From assembly GCF_019890935.1 (NCBI RefSeq), contig NZ_CP082333.1:522001-586000 (forward strand): 64,000 nt of DNA, in the 5' to 3' direction. Each line of letters starts with the position of its first letter. Position 1 is the first letter of the stretch. A program made the translations under genes and the position numbers. The notes under the pieces are model-generated. The model ran no database searches and was not told where the DNA came from. It worked only from the letters and a program-made list of their open reading frames with translations. This stretch comes from Exiguobacterium acetylicum. GTDB taxonomy: Bacteria; Bacillota; Bacilli; Exiguobacteriales; Exiguobacteriaceae. Positions 53,211-61,871 of the stretch are shown here, piece after piece.

Positions 53211-54695
53211 TTACTCAAAGAATGGTTTGTATTGACGACGATCGTGCATGACAGACAACCATTGGACAGTCGAGAATTCTTCAAGTACCCACTCGCCGTT
53301 GAAGCGACCGAGCCCTGAATCTTTTTCACCACCAAATGGCATATGTGGCTCATCGTTGACCGATTGATCGTTGATATGAATCATACCTGTCTCGACTTCA
53401 AGCGCAAAGGCAGTCGCACGTTCAATAGAAGAACCATGGACAGCGCCGCTCAATCCGTACGGAAGCGAGTTTGCGATTTCAAGTGCCTCTTCATCCGTAT
53501 CGAACGGGATGATGACAGCGACCGGTCCGAAGATTTCATTTTTAGCGAGTGGCATATCGTTCGTAACACCAGTGACGACAGTAGGTGCGATGACGTTATC
53601 TTTTGCTTCACCACCGACACGAACGGTTGCACCCGCAGCTTTTGTTTTCTCGAGATCTTCAAGAATCCGTTCAACTTGTGATTGGTTGATGAGTGGTCCG
53701 ACTTGTGTCCGATCATGTGATGGATCACCGTATTGTAGCTCTTTTACACGAGCGACGTATTTTTCGACGAATTCATCATGAATCGAAGAAGCGACGAGAA
53801 TTCGGTTCGTCGACATACAAATTTGACCTTGGTGATAGAACTTGCTGTAGACAGCAGATTCGACCGCACGATCGAGATCAGCATCATCAAGTACGACGAA
53901 GACGTTGTTTCCGCCAAGTTCAAGCGCTGTTTTCTTCAGGTGTTTACCAGCAAGTTCACCGATATGACGACCAACTTCAGTTGATCCTGTGAATGAAATC
54001 AAGCGTGGTACAGGATGTTCGACGATAGCATCACCGATTTCTGAACCGCGACCGACGATGACATTCAAGACACCTTTTGGTAATCCAGCTTTTTCAAATA
54101 GACTAGCAAAAATTAATCCACCTGAAACAGGTGTGTCCGTAGCCGGTTTAACAACAACTGCGTTCCCGATAGCAATGGCAGTAGCGATCGACCGTACAGC
54201 TAAGTGGAACGGGAAGTTCCATGGACTGATGACACCGATGACGCCAAGTGCTTTACGGTAAATCCGGTTTTCTTTGCCTGGTACAACCGATGGACGAATT
54301 TCACCGTGCATCCGAAGTGGGAATGTCGCAGCTTCCTTGACGATCAAGACAGAAGCAAGGAATTCACCTTCCGCTTTGATGCGTGTACTTCCGGACTCTT
54401 TGATCAACCATTCGATGATCGTTTCTTTCTCTTCGTACAAGACTTTCAAGAAGTTTTCGATGAGACCTTGACGTTTTAAAGCAGGAACTTTTGCCCAGTC
54501 TTTTTGAGCGACTTGAGCCGCTTCATAAGCATCATCTAAATCTTGTTGATTTGCTGCAGAAATTGTAAAGAGCTCTTCACCCGTGAAAGGATTCGTGTTC
54601 GTCATGTTGCTGTCACTTGCGCCTGTGCGCCACTGACCATCAATGTAAATCTTCGTGAAATCTGTATGCAATGTTGCTTCGCTTTGTTGAGCCAT
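53211..54695 (-). CDS. Aldehyde dehydrogenase, YfmT-like
   Basis: 494 residues, normal for the family. NAD(P) binding SFTGSTEVGR, catalytic Glu in ALELGGNN, catalytic Cys in QGQICMSTN, the oxyanion Asn in SPWNFPFHLA, and the C-terminal MPFGGEKDSGLGRFNG. It is closest in flavour to the Bacillus YfmT/vanillin dehydrogenase group, oxidising aromatic or aliphatic aldehydes; the actual substrate is unknown. Confidence 0.92.
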   Translation of the reverse strand: MAQQSEATLHTDFTKIYIDGQWRTGASDSNMTNTNPFTGEELFTISAANQQDLDDAYEAAQVAQKDWAKVPALKRQGLIENFLKVLYEEKETIIEWLIKESGSTRIKAEGEFLASVLIVKEAATFPLRMHGEIRPSVVPGKENRIYRKALGVIGVISPWNFPFHLAVRSIATAIAIGNAVVVKPATDTPVSGGLIFASLFEKAGLPKGVLNVIVGRGSEIGDAIVEHPVPRLISFTGSTEVGRHIGELAGKHLKKTALELGGNNVFVVLDDADLDRAVESAVYSKFYHQGQICMSTNRILVASSIHDEFVEKYVARVKELQYGDPSHDRTQVGPLINQSQVERILEDLEKTKAAGATVRVGGEAKDNVIAPTVVTGVTNDMPLAKNEIFGPVAVIIPFDTDEEALEIANSLPYGLSGAVHGSSIERATAFALEVETGMIHINDQSVNDEPHMPFGGEKDSGLGRFNGEWVLEEFSTVQWLSVMHDRRQYKPFFE

Positions 54696-54814
54696 ATCAT
54701 TTCATCTCCTATTCGTTTTCATAACAATTAAGTTATTCACGTTATGAAAAGAAGTAAAACACATCCGTGCACTTCGACCAAACATATTGCTCAAAGTCAG
54801 TCAGTCAGACGGGT

Positions 54815-54830
54815 TTTAAAGCGCTTTAAA
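54815..54830. promoter_or_regulatory. Perfect 16-bp palindrome in the divergent intergenic region
   Basis: TTTAAAGCGCTTTAAA lies between the aldehyde dehydrogenase and DUF2254 genes. It resembles a cre-like dyad but lacks the flanking TG/CA. It may be an operator for either gene. Confidence 0.4.
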
Positions 54831-54876
54831 TCAGGAATTCAATCAATATAGTGCTATAAAAAGGAGGAATTTTATT

Positions 54877-56106
54877 TTGAAGAAGCTGAAAGTCCTGTCT
54901 CGGGAAATTAATTGGTGGTGGCCATTGTTATATGGTCTCATTGGGATTGGTTTGACGGGAATCGTGACGTGGTTGGATGTGTATATATCAAACTGGTTTC
55001 CAAAAGACTGGCAAACGACGCTTGGCTTAGCGCAGACAATCCATAGTTCTGTCTTTACCGGACTGCTCGCCATGATGACGTTCACATTCTCAACCATTCT
55101 TGTCGTATTGACGACCTATTCATCACAATTCTCACCACGGACATTGCCTAACTTCATCGAGAATCGACAGGTGCAACACATCTTCGGCATATTCATTGGG
55201 GCGGTCAGTTACTCGATGACGATGCTCTTTTTTCTTCGTCCGGCTTTGAAGACGAGCGTCGTCGCTTCGACAGTAGCGGTTCTCGTCGTGTTGATATCAA
55301 TCGTGGCATTCGTTGCATTCATTCATATCGTCAGCCAGTCGATTCGCGTGACGACTTTACTGGATCGATTACACGAAGAAGGGAACGAATTGTTGAAACG
55401 GCAAGTCGAACATCTAGAATCAGGAGAACAAAAGATTACTGAAAGAAAGATGACGACAAATTATCCACATCTTATTCAGGCAACTCGAACCGGATATATT
55501 CAAGCAGTCGATTATGATGCTTTTGATCAGAAAGACCGCGTGTATATTGATCGAACGGTCGGCTCATTCGTAACAGAGGGAGAGACCATCGGACGGGCAA
55601 CTTGCCGGGATATCAATGAAAGTATCTTAATTGGACCGACGAAATCTTCAGAACAGGATTTTGCATTTGTTCTTGAAAAATTAAGTGAAGTTGCTTTACG
55701 TGCGATTTCTCCAGGAATCAATGATCCGAATACAGCGAGACATGCGGTTCGGATTATTGGAGACTTAATGCGACAGTATGCCGTAATACCAGATGGTGTG
55801 CTAGTTATTGGAAAGGATCAGCAACATATTGTCGTCAGGGAAACCTACCAACAATTGTTGTACACGACGTTTTATCAACTCCGGCATTACGGAGCAGAGG
55901 ATATTTCAGTTCTCGCGACGATGCTCGAGTCGCTTGGAACGATGAAGCGGCAAGCCTTACCTGCTCACTATGAAACGATTCAACGATTCATTCCATACAT
56001 CTGTTCGGAAGTACGTTTTGAAACAATGAACGACTGGGATCGTGATTTTTTACAAAATCAAATCCATCGGGCGTTGAATGAAACTTTTGTCTCTCCTTCG
56101 ACGTAA
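54877..56106 (+). CDS. DUF2254 membrane protein
   Basis: 409 residues. Four N-terminal membrane helices (about 15-150) and a soluble C-terminal domain of about 240 residues. The conserved pattern MTFTFSTILVVLTTYSSQFSPR followed by LPNFIENRQVQHIFG, and later RAISPGINDPNTA, is that of DUF2254. Function unknown; these proteins have been suggested to be channel-like. The start is TTG 54877, chosen because AAGGAGG is 9 nt before it. Confidence 0.85.
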   Translation: MKKLKVLSREINWWWPLLYGLIGIGLTGIVTWLDVYISNWFPKDWQTTLGLAQTIHSSVFTGLLAMMTFTFSTILVVLTTYSSQFSPRTLPNFIENRQVQHIFGIFIGAVSYSMTMLFFLRPALKTSVVASTVAVLVVLISIVAFVAFIHIVSQSIRVTTLLDRLHEEGNELLKRQVEHLESGEQKITERKMTTNYPHLIQATRTGYIQAVDYDAFDQKDRVYIDRTVGSFVTEGETIGRATCRDINESILIGPTKSSEQDFAFVLEKLSEVALRAISPGINDPNTARHAVRIIGDLMRQYAVIPDGVLVIGKDQQHIVVRETYQQLLYTTFYQLRHYGAEDISVLATMLESLGTMKRQALPAHYETIQRFIPYICSEVRFETMNDWDRDFLQNQIHRALNETFVSPST

Positions 56107-56143
56107 AAAGGGCAAGAGAATCAAAAGAAGGGAGGAATAGAAA

Positions 56144-56626
56144 GTGACAATCTTGTTATGGAGTCTGATCGTCGTCTGTTTTCTAGTCGCTTTTGCAGGT
56201 CTCGTGTATCCGATCATCCCAAGTGCACCGATTTTAGTAGTAGGCTTTTTGATTTATGGATTCGGATTCGGGTTCTCTGAATTATCGATTAGTTTTTGGG
56301 TGATTCAAGCGATATTCATCATTCTCTTATTCACACTCGATTATCTCGTTAGCGCCTACACCGTCGATCGACGGGGAGGCTCACAAGCGGCTAAGATTGC
56401 AACGACAGTCGGATTGATTGCGGGACCATTTATTTTGCCGGGTATCGGATTATTAATTTTCCCGTTCGTCTTTGCCATCTTGACGGAAAAAATCATTAGT
56501 AAAAAGACATGGCAAACCTCGGTTTCAGTCGGGATCGGAACAGTCCTCGGTATCTTATCGAGTGCCTTGTTAAAGGGAATCGCGATGTTACTCATGATCG
56601 TAATCTTTATTCTCTATGTCGTCTGA
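56144..56626 (+). CDS. DUF456 (YqgC-like) membrane protein
   Basis: 160 residues, four to five membrane helices with the DUF456 features PSAPILVVGFLIYGFGFGF, RRGGSQAAKIATTVGLIAG and a Gly/Pro-rich turn LPGIGLLIFP. Function unknown. GTG start at 56144 behind GGGAGG. 37 nt after the DUF2254 gene and probably cotranscribed. Confidence 0.85.
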   Translation: MTILLWSLIVVCFLVAFAGLVYPIIPSAPILVVGFLIYGFGFGFSELSISFWVIQAIFIILLFTLDYLVSAYTVDRRGGSQAAKIATTVGLIAGPFILPGIGLLIFPFVFAILTEKIISKKTWQTSVSVGIGTVLGILSSALLKGIAMLLMIVIFILYVV

Positions 56627-56682
56627 CGGTCTGAAATGATGTCTTCAAGTACACATTTTGTGAAAGTTCCGTTATAGTATGA

Positions 56683-56800
56683 ATATGAAAAAGTAGGGAA
56701 GCTTTGAAAGTCTGAAGCTTCTTTTTGCTGTAAACCACCAGATGCCTCGGCATCTGGCTTTATATTAATGGAGGTGAATCCCCTTTCTTCGGGGAAACGA
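56683..56800 (+). promoter_or_regulatory. 5' leader of the CorC/HlyC gene with hairpins
   Basis: A -10-like TATAGTATG at 56672-56680 is followed by about 118 nt containing AAGCTT..AAGCTT, CCAGATGC / GCATCTGG and AATCCCC / GGGGAAA. A GGAGG at 56770 precedes the start region, and the last hairpin overlaps the RBS. Possibly regulatory; no known class recognised. Confidence 0.4.
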
Positions 56801-58156
56801 TTGGACAGTACACACTCAATGGAGACATTCGACACGACGACGATCATCATTCGGTTACTCGTCATTGCACTACTCATCGTCTTAACCGCTTTTTTTGTAG
56901 CTGCCGAATTTTCGGTCGTCAAAATGCGAATGTCTCGAATCGATCAGTTGATTACAGAAGGAAGCAAGACTGCGAAAGTGGCGAAGAGGCTACTTGAGAA
57001 TTTGGATTATTATTTATCGGCCTGTCAACTTGGAATTACGGTGACAGCGCTTGGTCTCGGGTGGTTAGGAGAATCAACGGTAGGTGCGATTCTCGGTATG
57101 TTGTTCGAAGAAATTGACATTCCGAACTCCGTCTCGACGATCATTTCGTTCGTTCTTGCATTCTCGATTGTAACGTTTCTTCATGTCGTGCTTGGAGAAC
57201 TTGCTCCAAAATCTTTAGCGATTCAAAAAACGGAAGCGATCACGATGTTACTCGCGCCACCACTATATTGGTTCGGTAAAATCATGAAACCTTTCATCTG
57301 GACATTGAACGGTTCAGCACGAATCATTCTTCGGTTGTTTGGCGTCGAGCCAGCGGGACACGAAGAAGTCCATTCTGAAGAAGAGATTAAAATCATCATG
57401 ACACAGAGTTATAAGAGTGGAGAAATCAACCAGACTGAGCTTTCCTACATGCAGAACATCTTCTCGTTCGATGAGCGGATCGCGAAAGACATCATGTTAC
57501 CGCGGACGGACTTAATCACGATTTCGAACGATGCATCGATGGAGGACATCATTCGCCTCGTTGAAGAGTATCAGTTCACACGTTACCCAGTAGCGGAAGA
57601 AGGAGATAAGGATAAAATCCTTGGCTTCATCAATGCGAAACAATTATTTACGGATCATATGGCGAACAAAGGAAAAGCATTAAGCTATTACATCCACAAC
57701 TTGCCGATTGTATCCGAATATTCGCCGCTTCAAGATGCCATGCTGAAAATGCAGGTGGAACGGACACCGATGGCACTCGTCATCGATGAATATGGTGGTA
57801 CGGCTGGTGTCATCACGATGGAAGACATCTTGGAAGAAATCGTCGGAGAAATCCGAGATGAATTCGATAAGGATGAGAAAGCAGATATCGAACAAATTCA
57901 TGAGCGATTATACCGCATCTCAGGACGTGTCTTGATTGATGACCTGAATGAACGCTTTAACTTAGGAATCGAAGAAGAAGACATCGATACGATTGGTGGC
58001 TGGGTCATGGCACAGGATACGGAAGTGTCGAGTGGTCAAGAATTCCGCTATCAGGCATACACGATCAAAGTCATGGAAGTCGATAATCATCAAGTGAAAT
58101 CGATTTATCTTCAATTGCCTGATCAAGAAGAAACTGCAACAGAAGAGATTGGGTAA
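56801..58156 (+). CDS. CorC/HlyC (CNNM)-family membrane protein
   Basis: 451 residues from the TTG at 56801. The CNNM/DUF21 domain (about 10-195) has three to four helices, starting LTAFFVAAEFSVVKMRMSR, followed by two CBS domains (about 215-335) and a CorC_HlyC domain (about 350-435). Relatives in Bacillus and Staphylococcus (YhdP, MpfA) export magnesium. The start is uncertain: an ATG at 56768 adds 11 residues and would begin within the GGAGG; TTG 56801 gives MDSTHS like Bacillus homologues. Terminator at 58171. Confidence 0.88.
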   Translation: MDSTHSMETFDTTTIIIRLLVIALLIVLTAFFVAAEFSVVKMRMSRIDQLITEGSKTAKVAKRLLENLDYYLSACQLGITVTALGLGWLGESTVGAILGMLFEEIDIPNSVSTIISFVLAFSIVTFLHVVLGELAPKSLAIQKTEAITMLLAPPLYWFGKIMKPFIWTLNGSARIILRLFGVEPAGHEEVHSEEEIKIIMTQSYKSGEINQTELSYMQNIFSFDERIAKDIMLPRTDLITISNDASMEDIIRLVEEYQFTRYPVAEEGDKDKILGFINAKQLFTDHMANKGKALSYYIHNLPIVSEYSPLQDAMLKMQVERTPMALVIDEYGGTAGVITMEDILEEIVGEIRDEFDKDEKADIEQIHERLYRISGRVLIDDLNERFNLGIEEEDIDTIGGWVMAQDTEVSSGQEFRYQAYTIKVMEVDNHQVKSIYLQLPDQEETATEEIG

Positions 58157-58170
58157 GAAATAGAATGTGC

Positions 58171-58203
58171 AAGACGATGGACTTCGAGTTCATCGTCTTT
58201 TTT
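58171..58203 (+). terminator. Terminator after the CorC/HlyC gene
   Basis: AAGACGATG / CATCGTCTT hairpin followed by six T. Confidence 0.85.
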
Positions 58204-58247
58204 GTCTACTAAAAAAATGATTAGCTAAGGTGATAGACACCTCTTGT

Positions 58248-58272
58248 GTTTATCTCCCTCAGTGACGGGTAT
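58248..58272 (+). promoter_or_regulatory. SigmaB-type promoter of the ohrB operon
   Basis: GTTTAT (58248-58253), 13-bp spacer, GGGTAT (58267-58272), 60 bp before ohrB. This is a near-consensus SigmaB promoter; B. subtilis ohrB is SigmaB-controlled. Confidence 0.75.
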
Positions 58273-58331
58273 TACTTTCTATGTGGCAAAAAAAGCATTT
58301 TTTAATTCAACAGGAAAAGGGGTTTTCTATC

Positions 58332-58766
58332 ATGTCAAACGTCATTCTTACTTCACGTGCATCTGCAGTCGGTGGTCGCGATGGGAAAGTCGCTTCAGAC
58401 GATAACGTCATCAATCTCGATTTAGTCATGCCAGGAACAAAAGGCAAAGAAGACATTCCGACATCAAACCCGGAACAGTTATTCGCAGCAGGATATGCCG
58501 CTTGTTTTGATGGTGCCTATAATTTAATGGCGCGCCAAGCAAAAAAACGAGTCGAGACGCGGACGAATTCAGAAGTCAGCCTCTTACAGGACGAAGCGGA
58601 TAACGGTGTAAAAATTGCAGCGAAACTCGTCGTCGAGGTCGTTGGCGTATCGCAAGAAGAAGCCGAAGATTTACTAGAGAAGACACACAATTTCTGCCCG
58701 TACTCGAAAGCGACACGTGGCAACATTGATGTCGATCTTTCAGTTAAAGTCGTCGATTCACTATAA
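58332..58766 (+). CDS. ohrB: Organic hydroperoxide resistance peroxidase, OhrB-like
   Basis: 144 residues. Reduces organic and fatty acid hydroperoxides with two active cysteines, visible in GYAACFDGAYN and HNFCPYSKATRGN. Other Ohr features: NPEQLFAAGYAACF and the VSLL..D strand. ATG 58332 has AAAAGGGG 9 nt upstream; the longer frame has no RBS. No adjacent OhrR is present and the promoter is SigmaB-type, which fits OhrB rather than OhrA. It heads a probable three-gene stress operon. Confidence 0.93.
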   Translation: MSNVILTSRASAVGGRDGKVASDDNVINLDLVMPGTKGKEDIPTSNPEQLFAAGYAACFDGAYNLMARQAKKRVETRTNSEVSLLQDEADNGVKIAAKLVVEVVGVSQEEAEDLLEKTHNFCPYSKATRGNIDVDLSVKVVDSL

Positions 58767-58798
58767 GCATAATCGACGAATCATAAGGAGGGTTTTCC

Positions 58799-58972
58799 AT
58801 GGCACCGAAAGAAACCGATCGTCCAAATGAAGAGTTTGAAGATGAACGGGATCGTCTGTCGGACAAAGAACGAAAACTGACAGAGGAGCAACAAAAGGAA
58901 ATCCTAAAAGGAAAAGACGAAATGCCAGATGATACGGTCTCTCCACGAGATCGCGGAGAAGATCCGATTTAA
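58799..58972 (+). CDS. Small highly charged protein in the ohrB operon
   Basis: 57 residues starting MAPKETDRPNEEFEDERDR; about half the residues are Asp, Glu, Lys or Arg, and there is no hydrophobic core, suggesting a disordered or coiled-coil stress protein. AAGGAGG is 7 nt before the ATG. It lies 32 nt after ohrB and 26 nt before the YfkM-like gene, with no terminator on either side. No family recognised. Confidence 0.75.
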   Translation: MAPKETDRPNEEFEDERDRLSDKERKLTEEQQKEILKGKDEMPDDTVSPRDRGEDPI

Positions 58973-58998
58973 ATCAAACAACTTGGGGGATGAATCAC

Positions 58999-59511
58999 AT
59001 GTCTAAAAAAGTAGCAGTTGTACTCGCCGATCATTTTGAAGATGTAGAATTCACAGGACCGGTTGATGCATTAAAAGAAGCAGGGCACGAGATCACGGTC
59101 ATTGGTGCTAAAAAAGGTGCAGAACTCGTCGGCAAACAGGAGGAGGCAAAAGTAAATGTTGATCTCTCGATTGATGAGACTTCAGCAGCAGACTACGATG
59201 CTCTCCTGATTCCAGGCGGATTTTCACCAGATTTACTTCGAGAAGACGAGCGTTTCGTCTCATTCGTCGAAGAATTCGATATGTCGAAAAAACCGATTTT
59301 CTCGATCTGCCATGGACCACAATTGATGATTAATGCAAAAATCGTCAAAGGAAGAAAAATGACAGGTTATAAATCGATTCGAATTGATTTAGAAAATGCT
59401 GGTGTGGACTTTGCAGATGAAGAAGTCGTCGTTGACGATAATTTCGTCTCAAGTCGTCAACCAGATGATATTCCTGCATTCAATCGGGAAATCGTTGCAA
59501 AACTTGGCTAA
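58999..59511 (+). CDS. DJ-1/PfpI-family general stress protein, YfkM (GSP18)-like
   Basis: 170 residues. The nucleophile-elbow cysteine is in FSICHGPQLMI, and the N-terminal KKVAVVLADHFEDVEF block matches B. subtilis YfkM. Members act as deglycase-, protease- or chaperone-like stress proteins; the exact activity is debated. ATG 58999 follows GGGGG at 9 nt. Last gene of the probable SigmaB operon, closed by a strong terminator. Confidence 0.9.
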   Translation: MSKKVAVVLADHFEDVEFTGPVDALKEAGHEITVIGAKKGAELVGKQEEAKVNVDLSIDETSAADYDALLIPGGFSPDLLREDERFVSFVEEFDMSKKPIFSICHGPQLMINAKIVKGRKMTGYKSIRIDLENAGVDFADEEVVVDDNFVSSRQPDDIPAFNREIVAKLG

Positions 59512-59522
59512 TGGTATAAAAC

Positions 59523-59561
59523 AAAAATCAGCACTGCGTTAACGCAGTGCTGATTTTTTTT
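59523..59561. terminator. Bidirectional terminator
   Basis: Perfect palindrome AAAATCAGCACTGCGTT / AACGCAGTGCTGATTTT with a T-run; shared with the convergent VOC gene. Confidence 0.95.
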
Positions 59562-59970
59562 AGGGATTCTCTGGATAATCACAGAGTTCTGTAATGACGC
59601 CGTGTGAATGCCGAGGATTCATATAAATCAATCGTCGTCCGAACGGCGTCGTTCGATACGTATCTTCTAAAAATGTTAAGCCTTGTTGTTTTGCTTCTTC
59701 AATCGCTTGATCTAAATTCTCTACACGATAAGCAATGTGGTGGACACCTTTCCCGCGTTGTTTCAAAAAACGAGCGATCGGACTATCCGGACTTGTTGGC
59801 GTCAACAACTCGATGTGCGCATCATCGAACTCGATGACCGCAATATTGGAAGCGACACCAGGCGCAGGATTCGAGTACTCTTTTGTTAAGATTCCTCCAA
59901 GTACGTTTGTATAAAATGAAATGGCTTCCTGCATGTCGCGAACGGCAATTCCAGTGTGGTCTAATTTCAT
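59560..59970 (-). CDS. VOC-family protein, methylmalonyl-CoA epimerase-like
   Basis: 136 residues, a paired beta-alpha-beta-beta-beta fold. The metal ligands fit the epimerase/glyoxalase pattern: LDHTGIAVRD, IELLTPTSPDSPIARFL, KGVHHIAYRVENL and HGVITELCDYP. Resembles B. subtilis YqjC. ATG 59970 is preceded by AAGGAGG; the longer frame is not coding. No mutase genes adjacent, so epimerase activity is provisional. Confidence 0.85.
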   Translation of the reverse strand: MKLDHTGIAVRDMQEAISFYTNVLGGILTKEYSNPAPGVASNIAVIEFDDAHIELLTPTSPDSPIARFLKQRGKGVHHIAYRVENLDQAIEEAKQQGLTFLEDTYRTTPFGRRLIYMNPRHSHGVITELCDYPENP

Positions 59971-60081
59971 ATGATATCCTCCTTCTGTTCGCTTCAGTTT
60001 CCCAAAAACACTCCAAAGTTGCAACGATGAGTTACCTTCCAAATGTTTCTATTACATAGAAGAGGAAAGATTTATTTAAAA

Positions 60082-60126
60082 TGAAATATCACTGAAATAT
60101 TATGGAAGAGGAATGAATGCTATAAT
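60082..60126 (+). promoter_or_regulatory. TGAAAT-N5-TGAAAT repeat and -10 before the first M23 gene
   Basis: Direct repeat TGAAAT-ATCAC-TGAAAT (60082-60098), then 22 bp, then TATAAT (60121-60126, extended TGCTATAAT). The same arrangement precedes the paralogue at 61872. Resembles WalR boxes (TGTWAH-N5-TGTWAH). Confidence 0.6.
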
Positions 60127-60233
60127 CAAAAACGTTCTTATAAAAAAGAAAAACTATTACAGAATTTAAATTTAACTTAAATACTCTACGATAAATCATA
60201 AAACATACACTACAGAAAAAGAGGGAATACTAC

Positions 60234-61670
60234 ATGAAAAAAACGTTCGCGTCGCTCATCGTTTCCGCACTGGTTCTTTCATCAGCACCTCATTTTGCAG
60301 CAGCTGATGATTTAAGTGAACAGAAAGCCAAAAACGAACAACAGCAACAAGAAAATGCTAAAAAGCAAAAAAACTTAGAGTCTTCTGTTAATCAAGAAGG
60401 TCAAAAAATCTCTAAAACACAACAAGAAGTCAATCGACTAGACGAAGCGTTGAACGAAAAAATCTTTGCTGTCGAAACAAAGGATCGTCAAATCAAAGAA
60501 ACAGAACGTGAAATCGTTGAACTTGGAAAAGAAATCGAGAAATATAAAGCGAAACTAAAACGCCAAGAAAAACTACTTGGTGATCGTCTTCGTGTCATGC
60601 AAGAGAATGATGGAAACTCAATTAAATGGGAAGAAGTCATCTTTGGCGCTAAAAACGTTGGTGATCTCGTAAGCCGTGTCATGGCAGGGAAATCCATTTC
60701 AAAACAAGATGATAAAATGATCACGGATTACCAGAATACGCAAAAGCAATTAGCGGATGCGCAGCAAGAAGTAAAAGAAAAGAAAGCGCAGTTGGTCGTT
60801 GAGAAAAAAGAATTAAAACGTCAACAAGCGGATCTTGAATCTCAATTAAAAGAGCGGAACAAACGCTTAAAAGAACTACGTAAGAAAAAAGAAAAGTTCG
60901 AAACACAATTGATGGATGCAAAAGAAGTCCAGCAAATTTTGATCGCTCAAGAAAAAGCGATTGCAGCTGAAAAAGCAGCGCGTGAACGTGAAGCGCGAAT
61001 CGAAAAAGAACGTCAAGCTCAAGCTGCACGTGAAGCAAAAGCACGAGCAGAAGCTGAAGCAGCGCAAGCAGCAGCTCAAAAAGAAGCAGAAGAGCAAGCC
61101 GCTAAAGAAGCAGCAGCTCAGCAAGCAGCACAAGAGAAGGCGGCGCAGTCAGCAAAACCTTCTAGTTCGACGAAACAATCGACACCAAAACCATCTACAC
61201 CAGCACCAACTGCGCCAGCTCCAGCTCCATCGACACCTAAACCATCACCATCATCAGGCGGACTCTTCATTCATCCAACTGCTGGTGCTGTGACACAAGG
61301 GTATGGTTCTGCAGGCGGAGAAAACGGTTATACGTTCCATAACGGGATTGACTTCGGTGGTCCAGTTGGCACGCCAATCGTAGCAGCTGCAACTGGTACA
61401 GTCATTACAGCATCAGGTGGCGGACCTTACGGAAATCACATCATGATTGCTCACCAATTGAACGGGAAGACATATACGACAGTCTATGCACATATGAGTT
61501 CATTGAACGCTAGTGCAGGTCAACGCGTCAGCCAAGGTCAACAAATCGGAACACGTGGTAGCACAGGAAACTCAACAGGTCCACACTTACACTTCGAAAT
61601 TCACGTTGGTGGATACAGCTACAGTGCAACAGGTCCAGCTAACTCAGTTAATCCAATGTCGATGTTTTAA
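60234..61670 (+). CDS. Secreted coiled-coil M23 metalloendopeptidase (PcsB/EnvC-like organisation)
   Basis: 478 residues. Signal peptide (1-24), a long coiled coil (about 27-240) containing GDRLRVMQENDGNSIKWEEVIFG, an Ala/Glu-rich helix (about 240-305), a Pro/Ser/Thr linker (about 306-342), and a C-terminal LytM domain (about 345-478). Zinc and catalytic residues are present: H369 and D373 (HNGIDFG), H420 (YAHM), H451/H453 (HLHFE). It should cleave peptidoglycan cross-bridges or stem peptides, possibly regulated by FtsEX through the coiled coil. Tandem with a paralogue. Confidence 0.92.
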   Translation: MKKTFASLIVSALVLSSAPHFAAADDLSEQKAKNEQQQQENAKKQKNLESSVNQEGQKISKTQQEVNRLDEALNEKIFAVETKDRQIKETEREIVELGKEIEKYKAKLKRQEKLLGDRLRVMQENDGNSIKWEEVIFGAKNVGDLVSRVMAGKSISKQDDKMITDYQNTQKQLADAQQEVKEKKAQLVVEKKELKRQQADLESQLKERNKRLKELRKKKEKFETQLMDAKEVQQILIAQEKAIAAEKAAREREARIEKERQAQAAREAKARAEAEAAQAAAQKEAEEQAAKEAAAQQAAQEKAAQSAKPSSSTKQSTPKPSTPAPTAPAPAPSTPKPSPSSGGLFIHPTAGAVTQGYGSAGGENGYTFHNGIDFGGPVGTPIVAAATGTVITASGGGPYGNHIMIAHQLNGKTYTTVYAHMSSLNASAGQRVSQGQQIGTRGSTGNSTGPHLHFEIHVGGYSYSATGPANSVNPMSMF

Positions 61671-61677
61671 TCATAAA

Positions 61678-61709
61678 GAATCGTTGCATATGCAACGGTT
61701 CTTTTTTTG
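61678..61709 (+). terminator. Terminator between the two M23 genes
   Basis: AAGAATCGTTGCATATGCAACGGTT-type palindrome (CGTTGCA / TGCAACG) followed by seven T. Confidence 0.88.
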
Positions 61710-61755
61710 TCATTTTCAAAAAATAAATCATATATTACAAAAAACCGTTTTCATT

Positions 61756-61800
61756 TGAAATGTAAATGAAATTTTTTTGAAACGATTACGGTGCTATAAT
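61756..61800 (+). promoter_or_regulatory. TGAAAT-N5-TGAAAT repeat and -10 before the second M23 gene
   Basis: TGAAAT-GTAAA-TGAAAT (61756-61772), 22 bp, TATAAT (61795-61800, extended TGCTATAAT): identical spacing to the site before the first M23 gene. Confidence 0.62.
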
Positions 61801-61871
61801 CTATTTCAGATATGAGAGAAACTTGAATACTATAATAAAATATGAAAAAACATAAGTGAGGAAAACGATAT

